Shown: positions 54,244 through 63,371 of the stretch, piece after piece
How positions within the stretch are numbered: position 1 is the first letter of the stretch
How the letters are laid out: each line of letters starts with the position of its first letter
Source: Xanthostigma xanthostigma
Taxonomy: Eukaryota > Arthropoda > Insecta > Raphidioptera > Raphidiidae
Assembly (NCBI GenBank): GCA_963575645.1
Contig: OY754468.1
Span: 8,370,001-8,434,000 of the forward strand
Length of the DNA stretch: 64,000 bases
Reading direction: 5' to 3'
The notes under the pieces: model-generated
What the model was told of the DNA's origin: nothing
Seen by the model: the letters and a program-made list of their open reading frames with translations, nothing else
Databases searched by the model: none
Translations under genes and position numbers: made by a program

Positions 54244-55345
54244 ATTGTTAATTAAAAAAGCTAATGTAACTTTTTCAAATAATCTCAAAAAACCTTTTAC
54301 GTCTCTAAACTATTAATAATATCTAACTTTTTATATGAATGATTGAAAAACAATTTTATTATTTTTAAAAAAGTGTAATATACTTACGTTGAATTTTCAA
54401 ATTGTAAATTGTTTATATTAACTATATTCATAATTAATAAGTTTTGTTAAATGATTATGTAATTTATATCTAGATGATTAAGTAGTCGTAAATACTTTGA
54501 TTTTCATTGTCAGATCAACTGTGATATTAAACAATGGTCAATATACTAGAATGACAATGGGAAATTGTTAACTTATAAAATCTACTGCTTTCAATGACGA
54601 AGTTGAGTTAATTAATAAGGATACTCAGCTTGAGTATTCTTATTAATTAAACTTGGTATTAGGATAAATATAAATTTTCTGTTTCTTACGTGTACAATCA
54701 TTGTATTTTAATATTTATGTCAACAATAAGTTGGAATGAAAAAGAATTAGATTTAATAATTAATATTCTTCCTGATGTTAGCTTTTTGATTTTTCACAAA
54801 TGCGTATTTTTTTATCTTTTAAAAATTAACATTCGTTAAAACAATTTGATGTGTGAGTGTATAAATCAAAAATAAAATCGTGTAAGCAAATATGCTTAGA
54901 CGAATATTATTTAATGTGATATTGTTTTATGAATTGTTTAATGTTTATTATATAAACTGCATACTAATACGAACAGTCGATATTGTAAATGGCATACGAA
55001 GCAGTTTAGAGAGAGAGAGATTGTAAATTATAGACGCTCAACAGCTGAGGTCAACTCATTGTGGAGACTGGATGGAGTTGAGGTGTATATTGAAGATTAG
55101 AAATATATTTTCTTATATTTACCGAATTATAAAATAAAAAAAAAAACTCTGTTCTTAGTGAATCACAGTTTTGTTACAAAAAACAAACAGTCCTACCTAC
55201 CTATCATGATATTGATAAAGTGAAAAATGTTGTCTTCTGTTAAGATTATTAGTAGATAAATTAAAAAAGAATACAAACAAATATAGCTCTCATTTAACAA
55301 AGTACAAAGAACTAAAAGTTTTCGTTAACCAATTCAACACTAGAG
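54244..55345. repeat. Foldback core of unit 2
   Basis: Reverse complement of 46346-47455 with very few differences by eye (e.g. AACAGTCGATATTGTAAATG against the complement at 46709-46728). Contains the AG-repeat and GACGCTCAACAGCTGAGGTC. No coding frame. Confidence 0.75.
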
Positions 55346-55893
55346 GGCACCAAAGGTTAGATTCAGCGCCAACTAAACGAAGTGGCCAATATAAAAAGCT
55401 TTGTATTGCCAAAAATACTAAAATTTATTTTTTATTATTTTTTAAAAAATACGCTGTCACAAACATTTTTATTAGTATATTCGGAATTCACAAACGATTT
55501 CCGATCGATTAAGTACCTAGAAGTCAATATTACAATACATTTTAAAAAATGTTGGCTATTCGCACACTCTAAATTAAAACTTAAATAATTAATTAACTAA
55601 TTAGTCACAAACAAAAATAATAGCATCACAAACATTCACAAACGATTCACAAACGATTGACTGAAACGAAAATAAAAAAATATCATTTTTACAAGTCAAT
55701 ATTGCAATAAATTTAAAAAAGTGTTGGCTATTCGCACACTTTTAAATAACAATTAAATAACTAGTTAACTAATTAGTCACAAACGAAAATAATAGCGTCA
55801 CAAACATTCACACACGATTCACAAACGATTGACCGAAGCAAAAATAAAAAAATCTAATTTTTCAAAATTCATGTTGGCTATTCGCACGAAGGT
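55346..55893 (+). repeat. Outer right foldback arm
   Basis: Inverse of 45806-46345, sharing the outer-arm variants (for example the arm-encoded peptide TNDFRSIKYLEVNITIHF, in contrast to FQS..TIN in the inner arms). Ends TTGGCTATTCGCACGAAGGT at 55893. Confidence 0.8.
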
Positions 55894-55902
55894 GCTAGAA
55901 GC
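55894..55902 (+). repeat. Right 9-bp target duplication of the foldback composite
   Basis: GCTAGAAGC, identical to 45797-45805. Confidence 0.8.
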
Positions 55903-55975
55903 ACTTGAAATTTTAGATAAGTAGTAGTAGGAATTCCCTACTAATTTAAAAACCATTTAAAAAGAAATCGCTTTA

Positions 55976-56110
55976 TTGAATTAGTTGCTCAAAATGTCCA
56001 CCTAGTTGCTGTATACATAGTCTAGCTCTTCTTAGAGTTGAAGTGGTAGCTCCGCGAAGAGTCTCAGGATCAGCACGAATAAATACTAATGGTGATTCAC
56101 AGCCACCTGG
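55976..56110 (-). pseudogene. C-terminal relic of a Tc1/mariner-like transposase
   Basis: The minus strand encodes ADPETLRGATTSTLRRARLC followed by IQQLGGHFEQLIQ and a stop. R-R-x-x-x-C-I-x-x-x-G-G-H-F-E is the typical carboxyl end of a group of insect Tc1/mariner-related transposases. It lies within the TA-flanked element 45691-56301 and near its right end, as expected for a deletion derivative that lost the catalytic part. Confidence 0.6.
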
Positions 56111-56301
56111 TCTTTTTAGTAATAACAAAACCAACAGCCGAACCCAATACCTGCATTAGTGGGCTTACTTATTTAAAATTTCAAATGCTTCTAGCTCAGT
56201 TAGGATAGAGTTCCAGGTATATGTTCATTAGACATTTTTGACTTGAAATCACCCCAGCAACACAGTCCCAGGCTATGGCAGTCATGTCGTGGTACACCCT
56301 G

Positions 56302-57568
56302 TATATCAAAGATTCATTATTATAAGAGTTTTGAAACACATCGTATAAACAGGTAAATAGCAAATACTACAAATTATCAGTTATATTTTACATTTCACAT
56401 AAACAAAACCAGGGATGTGAAAAACCTATTGAGCGTTTTTCACCAGACTGCGTTAATTTATCATCAATATTTACTCCTTATTTATGTAAAATTAGCTGTG
56501 TATACAACTTCATTAAGGAATAATTGATGTATTTAATTTTAAAATGATATACAGAATGATTCAAAAATATACCTCGAAAAAAAACGCGTGTATATAGGTA
56601 CTGAAGTTATACCCACATGTTAGCATGGTTTAAAATGCAATTTTATATTATTTAAAAAAGTCAGAAACGTTTCCCGACACTTATGAAAATTGTCTCGGAA
56701 ACAGAAATGAAACGTGGTTTGAAAATTGCCACAGTTTTTTCAACTTGCTAAAGTAGTTTTATTTTAACGCGATAATAATATATAGCTTATGTCCATTGTC
56801 CATCCTAAAGATCGATTCTAAATATTGATGAATAATTTTTTGAAATCGGATGAGTATTTTCGGAGATTACCTCCTACATATAAACTTACAAACTTCATCT
56901 CTTTATAATATTAGTATAGATTGGATATAAAATTCATTTCATCAGTGACTGGTACAATTTTTCTAATAAAACTTTTTTTCTCGCGTCTATGTCTAAATCA
57001 GCCATATTTTGAAAAACCAAACTGGATGAGTGATAATTACCGCAGCCGTATATCAAACTGTATTTTAGCCAGGGTCGGTTTGGGACCCAAAAAATTATCG
57101 AGAGAAAGAAATCCGGACCGGACTGGACCGGCCCACCGGGAAAAGTCCCGGTATTACTTGAAGCTAGACCGACGCTGATTTGAGCCAAGTAAGAAACATG
57201 AATTTTAATTTAGCAAGACAAATTCAATTCCAATAAGCAAGTGAACCGATACTTAGATTTGTACATCCCTAACACTCAGTCATACTATTCATTATTATAA
57301 CTGTTACTTGCATTACGTTGAGTATCCAGTCGTCCTTGATATGCACTCTATAGTTCCACACTTGTTTATCACACACTCAGAAGTAACAGTATTTTATACT
57401 GTAAATAGCTTTTCATTAACATTACTGTTAATTAGTGTCCGACCGAAACTATTTTTTACAGCCGAAACCGAAACTGAATTTCGGCTCCAGTCTCAGGTTT
57501 GGCCGAAACCGAAACTTCATGTTTTCATGGGGAAAATAAAGTAAACCTTATCATAATCAGTTTTTGAA
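56302..57568. other. Stretch with a Helitron end and a small tandem motif, no gene
   Basis: 56896-56918 is the 5' end of a minus-strand Lep1-like Helitron (complement TCTATACTAATATTATAAAG) joined to CTTACAAACTTCATC. 57425-57520 repeats GCCGAAACCGAAACT three to four times in degenerate form. 84-85-codon frames on opposite strands at 56921-57188 are unconvincing. Confidence 0.45.
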
Positions 57569-58377
57569 GTAAAACTTCTATACGCTTGACTTACGCACGC
57601 TTGATTTGGGGAGTAAGCTGGTGAATGCGCGACGAGAGCCTTACGAAAAAAAAAAGATTAACTGTCATAATATTTTGAAAACAATTGTTTCATTGTTTAT
57701 ATAAAATTCCAAAACCTACTTACAATATTTAAGTATTTTCATACGTCAAAAAATTGATTTTTATAATGATAAAATTTGTATGAAAACGATTTTTTCGAGA
57801 GATGAGACCTAGCTAAAACGATTTTTTGCCCCCCAAAATCCCTTTTCAGTAAATTTCATCCAAATCGTTAGGGCCGTTTTCGAGAAAAGCACGCACAGGG
57901 TCAGGCGGAACGTTAGGAACGTTACACTTTTTCGTGATGCAGCCGGTGTTTCATCTTTTTATTTTTTTTTATTTACATAGGTGGGTCGACAGCTAGGTCA
58001 TTCATCTTTTTATTTTGACGTGATTCATCAATTTATAAGACGTTATCACGTCAAAAGTGATCATAGCCAGTTACGTTTCGGAGCGTTACGAAAGTCGAAA
58101 AGTGTGATCATAGCCAATTACGTTTCGTATATTTAAGACATAGTGCAGGCTTATTGTCTGTATCACAACTGTAGGAGCAAGAGAGAGCAGTGCGCGCGCA
58201 CATTTTTTTTTCTCTTTTCCTCTCATAGCCAGTGCATGAAATATATATATCTCAATCTCAGTCAGTAGTTCGTTTGCGAGTTTGCTATAGCGTTAGGCGA
58301 ACGGTGATTTCTTGATTATTTCGTAATTTCATTTCGTTCTTGAATAATTTTATATACATATGTATGTGTATATATGC

Positions 58378-58421
<44 letters not shown>

Positions 58422-58650
58422 TCTTTATTAGGGTACGGACAAGCCAATATGGCTATCTCGTCCGCCCTCTACCAAAAACAATACACTTGTGTAATATAAT
58501 AGTTAAAAAATTTTAAAAATATCAATATAATTACATTAAAATGACAAAATAAAAAATTATCATATATTATACATTGTATATATTTATAAACATATAGATG
58601 GAGCTAAAAAAGTTTTACTTCAGTCGTGTGTTGTAAAACACACTCGTTTT
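57569..58650 (+). repeat. Repeat A, rearranged copy 3, with repeat B piece and LINE 3' end
   Basis: Left end GAAGTAAAACTTCTATACGC plus TTGGGGAGTAAGCTGGTGAA and right end AAAAAGTTTTACTTCAGTCG plus AAACACACTCG belong to repeat A. 57890-58070 is an inverted piece of repeat B (CACGCACAGGGTCAGGCGGA). 58376-58620 is a minus-strand LINE 3' end with an (ATT)n tail followed by CTTTATTAGGGTACGGACAA and GCTATCTCGTCCGCCC. Directly after the right end, repeat B copy 2 starts. Confidence 0.55.
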
Positions 58651-59315
58651 TGACGTGATAACGTCTTATAAATTGATGAATCACCAATATTATAAATTGA
58701 TAAAACACCGGCTGCATGTTCGAAAAAGTGTAACGTAACGTTCCTAACGTTCCGCCTGACCCTGTGCGTGCTTTTTGCTAATTTCTCGCTCAATTTAAAT
58801 CAGATCGGTTTGAAACCAGTCTTAAACGAAAGAGGAGAACATTTTACATAGATTTCGTATAAGTAACAGAATTTGCCTAAACAGTTTTTTTATACAAATT
58901 TATATAGAAAAATATTTTATACAAATTTATATAGAAAAATAGCTGTATAAATGCAATGTTGTGTAATGCATGGCGCGACGCGGTCGGTTGTCTTTGTTTG
59001 CCGTACATGGAAATTAGAAGCAAACGCATGTCTTGTCTTAACATGAAAACAGCTGCATTTCTAATGTTTAATTCAATTTTTTGACATTAGTATATTGTGA
59101 AATGCAAAGCCTGCTAAGTTAAGTATTGGAATAACTAATTATTATTAGAACATAATACTTTGTAAGTTGCAAACGTCACTTTTGACATTTCTTATCATTC
59201 CGACACCAAGGATAAGCGGATTGAAACCAAATTTTGGGAGGTTTAGGTTATGTATTACGGAATACGTTATCACGTAAAACTATCGTCCGTAAACCGACTT
59301 TACAGACAACCATTT
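58645..59315 (+). repeat. Long dispersed repeat B, copy 2
   Basis: Nearly identical to 10366-11035 along its full length, with a small tandem gain of AATTTATATAGAAAAATATTT near 58895-58925. Its left end directly joins the ACACTCG end of repeat A. Confidence 0.75.
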
Positions 59316-59430
59316 TTTTTTGTGACAATCCTTTCTACAACCCATAAGTCCAGCTACCACAGAGATTTGTCCGGCAAGAGAAATTTAATTACTTTATTCA
59401 CTTTAATGACATAGATGAAAAATAAGTGTA

Positions 59431-59466
<36 letters not shown>

Positions 59467-59929
59467 ACAGTAACGCAGTCTCTATGATAAACATGGGTTA
59501 TCTACAGACAGACTGCCGTAACGGATCTTTAATTAATTCATAGATGATAAAAGAAGAGTGAAATTATAAAAAAAATTTGCATTGCAAAATATTCGTATTC
59601 TAATCTATATTTACATATTTTTGTTATGCTTCTAGAAACAGATGCCTTTCACTTTTAAATTCTAATCTTATTTTCACCATCGTCGGTATTATTAACTACT
59701 AGTCGATATCCGCGGCTATACGCACGTGATAAAGATGAAAATAATGTTTACAACCGATTCTATACTGACGTTGACTATTTGCCGCAAAACATTAATTAAT
59801 TAATTTTAGTTAACGCAACCGGCTAGCGCGATTCTTTTCACAGTTAAGCAGGGCTACGCAATTTTTTTAATTAATTTTTCAAGGTACTTTGGTCTCTAAA
59901 TAATAAAAAACAAATCTTTGATTAACGTC
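59316..59929. other. Stretch with AT microsatellite, no gene
   Basis: (AT)n at 59434-59462. The remaining sequence is unassigned. Confidence 0.45.
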
Positions 59930-60446
59930 TAATTGGAACTCTTCAATAAATAAAATTATCGACCAATTTTTCAGACAATATAGGTATTAACAAAAAATAT
60001 AATTAATACATTAACGTTTCGATCCGGATTTGGCTTCTTCAGAACTGATCTAAAAAATATAAAAAAATAATTAATATTTAATTTCTAATTCGCTTCTTAT
60101 AAAATTCTTTCAAAATTATTAATTAATATCAAAATATAAAAAAAAAATATTTTTAATATATTAATAATTTTGAAAGAAAATATTTAATTTCTAATTCGCT
60201 TTTTATAACATTCTTTCAAAATTATTAATATGTATAAAAATATTTTTTTTATATTTTGATACTAATTAATAATTTTGAAAGAATTTTATAAAAAGCGAAT
60301 TAGAAATTAAATATTAATTATTTTTTTATATTTTTTAGATCAGTTCTGAAGAAGCCAAATCCGGATCGAAACGTTAATGTATTAATTATATTTTTTGTTA
60401 ATATATTGTCTGAAAAATTGGTCGATAATTTTATTTATTGAATAAA
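59930..60446. repeat. Large palindrome with hammerhead-like cores in both arms
   Basis: Arms of about 240 bp: TCAATAAATAAAATTATCGA to AATTTCTAATTCGCTT at the left, inverted at the right to 60446. The centre (60110-60260) has three further copies of ATTCTTTCAAAATTATTAAT in alternating orientation. Each arm carries the CTGAAGA..GAAAC core (minus 60016-60042; plus 60346-60372) with an ATCCGGAT self-complementary word between. Related single arm at 3918-4140, compact form at 35690-35845. Confidence 0.7.
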
Positions 60447-60591
60447 AAACAAAACAAGTTTCGCAAAACAAGTGTAAAGGGCTAAAGCAGTAACGGACAC
60501 TTCGACAGCTTTGCCTCGCAAGATAATCTGTACTGTACTTCCACCCAAAAATTACTGTACTTCCGCCATGTACTCAAACTTAACTAATTTA

Positions 60592-60817
60592 TTGACGTGA
60601 TAACGTCTTATAAATTGATGAAACACCGGCTGCAAGCACGAAAAAGTGTCACGTTCCGAAATGTGTCACGTTCCGAAATGTGTCACGTTCCGCGCACGAT
60701 CGGCCCAAGTTTGACAGCTACTAAAATTTAGGTTATGTATTATTAAATATGATATTCGAGCGGAATACGTTATCACGTAAAACTATCGTCCGTAAACCGA
60801 CTTTACAGACAACCAAT
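60592..60817 (+). repeat. Repeat B, internally deleted short derivative
   Basis: Shares both ends of repeat B (TTGACGTGATAACGTCTTAT; GACTTTACAGACAACCA) but is only 226 bp. Inside, ATGTGTCACGTTCCGAA occurs about three times in tandem at 60645-60692. It shows that the ends, not the interior, define the mobile unit. Confidence 0.7.
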
Positions 60818-61955
60818 TTTTTGGAATTTTTAGTTTTTTAACAAAATAAAATACAGCCTATATTACTCAAGGATTCTGTCGCTTTTTATTAGTGAAAGAA
60901 TTTTTAGAATCGGTTCAGTAGTTCTATCTATCCCCCACATACAAACAAACAAACAAATGGTATCTCTTTATACAATAGTATATTATGTAGATTAATTAAC
61001 CGTTATTAAAACTGGCTAAAATGAAGAAAGTCCGCGATATCAATTCAATTAATATCAATTGACTGAAGGTAAATGATTTCCTCTGTCATAATTAAAAATT
61101 AGAATGCAGCAAAAGAGAAACACAACTGTCAAACCGAAATACTCGACTACAACCGAAATGGAAACCGAACGCTATTTTGATTCAATTTCTTTATTCATGA
61201 TGTAAATATAGCGTAATTAAAAATATGCACAATGCAATTTATCAAAAATATCAAAGAAACAGTTAGCAGTAATCTTGTTTCAAGAACATTTTTATAGTTA
61301 GAAAATTCTCGAATGGAGTTGCCTAAAGGTTAAGAATATTTAGTTATTGCACACCCCTCGATAAAATATGGCTTTAAAGCACCAATGCGTAAAATGTAAC
61401 AGAAAAAATGCTATCTTATATCAATCAAATAGCAATTTCCAAATTGCGACCTGCCAATTGCCGTTTAGTTCAATAAGATGAACAAAGATAACAAACCGGC
61501 ACAAAGCAGTAATTTTCATAAACAACCCAAATGACACTAGCTACCAAAAATACAATGAAGTGAATATCAGCTATTTTGTGAACGTGAAAAAAATTTCAGC
61601 CAATTGGGCGACGGGATCATTCCAACGTCAAAAATATTTACATTTGATATCGTATAATAAAGAAAATAAAATTTCTGATATCGCGTGAGGTGACGCGGGT
61701 AATGGCTAGTATTCAATATGATATTTGCTATTCGTTGCCATGGTTACCTACACAATATTTTCCAAGTCATGTAAAAATTAATCAAAGCATGCTTAACTAG
61801 TTTATTTCTGACAGATCTACCAAACAAAAGAACAGCAGATTTTTTTTTATTTTCAAAATATTTCCGAATTTACAAAATTTAGCAAAAAAAGGTCTAACAA
61901 AACTTTCTTGAAAAAATAAATAATATAATAAGCCGTTATGAATAGTATACCATTA
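60818..61955. other. Stretch with Helitron 3' end, no gene
   Basis: 61560-61710 ends GAGGTGACGCGGGTAATGGC-TAG|T, a Helitron-type terminus, preceded by CAGCCAATTGGGCGACGGG. 60910-60990 (CCCACATACAAACAAACAAA) resembles a common insect repeat end. The rest is unassigned. Confidence 0.45.
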
Positions 61956-62240
61956 TTATATAAAAAAACACCGTTATAGCATATATCTCTTCTGTGCATA
62001 CGCCGATTTTCCCCAAAAACAAAAAGGCTCTTCATATTTGCATACCAAATATCTTCCCAAAATTTGATTTCAATCCGCTCATCCGTTTGACCTGTATCGT
62101 GCTCACAGACTCACAGACGCACGGAGTTTTTCCAAAAATATGTTTTTTGGATTTGGGGGAAAATATATTGTAAAATTTTGAAAAGTGATTTTTGACCTAA
62201 ACTAGTACCACACCTGTGGGTTGAAATGGTAAAATGTAGT
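61956..62240 (+). repeat. Dispersed repeat H, copy 2
   Basis: Second copy of 25968-26240, with a small extra segment (CCCAAAAACAAAAAGGCTC) not present in copy 1. Confidence 0.6.
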
Positions 62241-62912
62241 ATGCATGTCGAACGTGATGCTTTTATGGCTCATGCGACGGAGAATCGCTGATACTCGTTT
62301 TTCCATAATGTCACAACTTGCTCATAAAATAGATACATAAACTACTATTATTTATTTATTATGAATTTTAAATATGTATTTCAAATGTGATTTTAAGTAC
62401 ACATTCGCTTTGTTTAATATGCGAGTCAGATCGGCACGTATGTGTGTGTGTTTTTTTGTGTCTCATACATTTATCCTTTAGCGGGCATCGAACACAGGAC
62501 GCCTTTCTCATGGCAGTGCAAGCCAACAAAAGACAGTAGACATACGTACCCACTGACATGTTACAGCGAGGTTAGTGAACTGTGATCATTGATGTATTTT
62601 GTGGTTTATGAAAGCAACGCTTCCACTGAACAGTAATGTATTAATCGCCAGACCGCCGAAAGTATAAAGCCGGGGAATAAATAACTTCACGATGAAAAAA
62701 TCACTGTGACCAGTCGTTTAAAATGATCACTGTGATCTGTGAAGTAACGTATGTTATTCCATGTTACCGCAATCACGACGGTCGCTCCAACCGAGTAGCC
62801 GTGATTTTTGTGTGACTGGAAGAACAGCCACTGTGATCGCGTAGTAATAACTTTTCCCATGTTTTCGGACCTTCTACATTCAAACTTACAAACTTTACCT
62901 CTTTATAATATA
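62241..62912. other. Stretch without recognised gene
   Basis: A (TG)n-like run lies at 62441-62460. 62690-62860 repeats CACTGTGA.C motifs (AAAATCACTGTGACC, GATCACTGTGATCTGTG, CCACTGTGATCGCG). 62880-62912 is the end of another Helitron-like repeat (CTTACAAACTTTACCTC). Confidence 0.4.
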
Positions 62913-63371
62913 CTAGCAGTCCCGCCTGGTTTTAATTAGTCGTAATAAAATTTTAAAAAAGTGAAATGTAAGCCTTAGAAGAAATCAATGTAGAAAATAA
63001 TAAAAAATAAAAATATATTCGCCGACGTGAGGCTTGAACCCTAGACCCTGGCATTAAGAGTCTTACGCTCTACCGATTGAGCTATCTGGGCTTGTAAACT
63101 TGACGCACTAATATTGCAATATTTAGTTAAGGCATTTCACCTGATAATATTTGTCGGACGGACTAATTTTGAGATACATCTTGCAACATTTTTCATTGAT
63201 GTTCCGCTCCAATTGGTCATAGCGCAATATTATATAGCCTATTGCCGTCCTCGATAAATGGGCTATCCAACAAAATCATTTTTTTCAATTCGAACCAATA
63301 GTTTCTGAGATAAGCGCGTTCAACCAACCAAACAAACAAACTCTTCACCTTTATATATTACTTAGTATAGA
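62913..63371 (-). mobile_element. Helitron carrying a tRNA-Lys-like sequence, copy 2
   Basis: On the minus strand it starts TCTATACTAAGTAATATATA and ends CCAGGCGGGACTGCTAG|T. It is collinear with 26626-27349 but lacks about 270 bp between the tRNA part and the 3' end. It retains the AAGCGCGTTCAACC..GTTTGGTTGG region and the tRNA at 63019-63091. Confidence 0.7.
63019..63091 (-). pseudogene. tRNA-Lys(CTT)-like pseudogene inside a Helitron, copy 2
   Basis: Minus strand: D-arm TAGCTCAATCGGTAGAGC, loop CTCTTAA, T-arm GGTTCAAGCCTCAC. It shares the non-pairing anticodon stem of copy 1. Acceptor 5' strand GCCCAGA differs from copy 1 (GTCCGGA). Confidence 0.7.

Larger units (their letters stand above)
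45806..55893. mobile_element. 10.1-kb foldback composite: two inverted foldback units
   Basis: The outer ends ACCTTCGTGCGAATAGCCAA and TTGGCTATTCGCACGAAGGT are inverted and flanked by the exact 9-bp duplication GCTAGAAGC. From each end about 1650 bp are inverted copies of each other (45806-47455 against 54244-55893). Each half is itself a foldback unit: arm, 1.1-kb core, inverted arm. Unit 1 spans 45806 to about 53848 including a LINE; unit 2 spans 53849-55893. Long arms made of tandem sub-repeats and a 9-bp duplication are features of the Drosophila Foldback (FB) group. No transposase gene is present. Confidence 0.75.
45691..56301. mobile_element. Tc1/mariner-type element split by the foldback composite
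   Basis: The left end TA|CAGGGTGTCCCACGACATGA and the right end TCATGTCGTGGTACACCCTG|TA are inverted and TA-flanked. The left arm continues GGACTGTGTTGCTGGGGTGA..CTGAGCTAGAAGC to 45805 and resumes at 55903 with ACTTGAAATTTTAG. The right arm (56165-56301) shows the uninterrupted order AAATTTCAAATGCTTCTAGC-TCAG. Without the insert the element is about 515 bp and retains a transposase remnant. Confidence 0.8.

Noticed and set aside
46111-55588. Four near-identical 68-residue open frames (MANIKSFVLPKI..) as a gene family
   Set aside because: They lie at the same place in each foldback arm (46111-46317, 47541-47747, 54018-54224, 55382-55588). They reflect arm identity and have no domain features.
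59434-59462. (AT)n as a regulatory element
   Set aside because: Ordinary microsatellite; nothing around it suggests a promoter.
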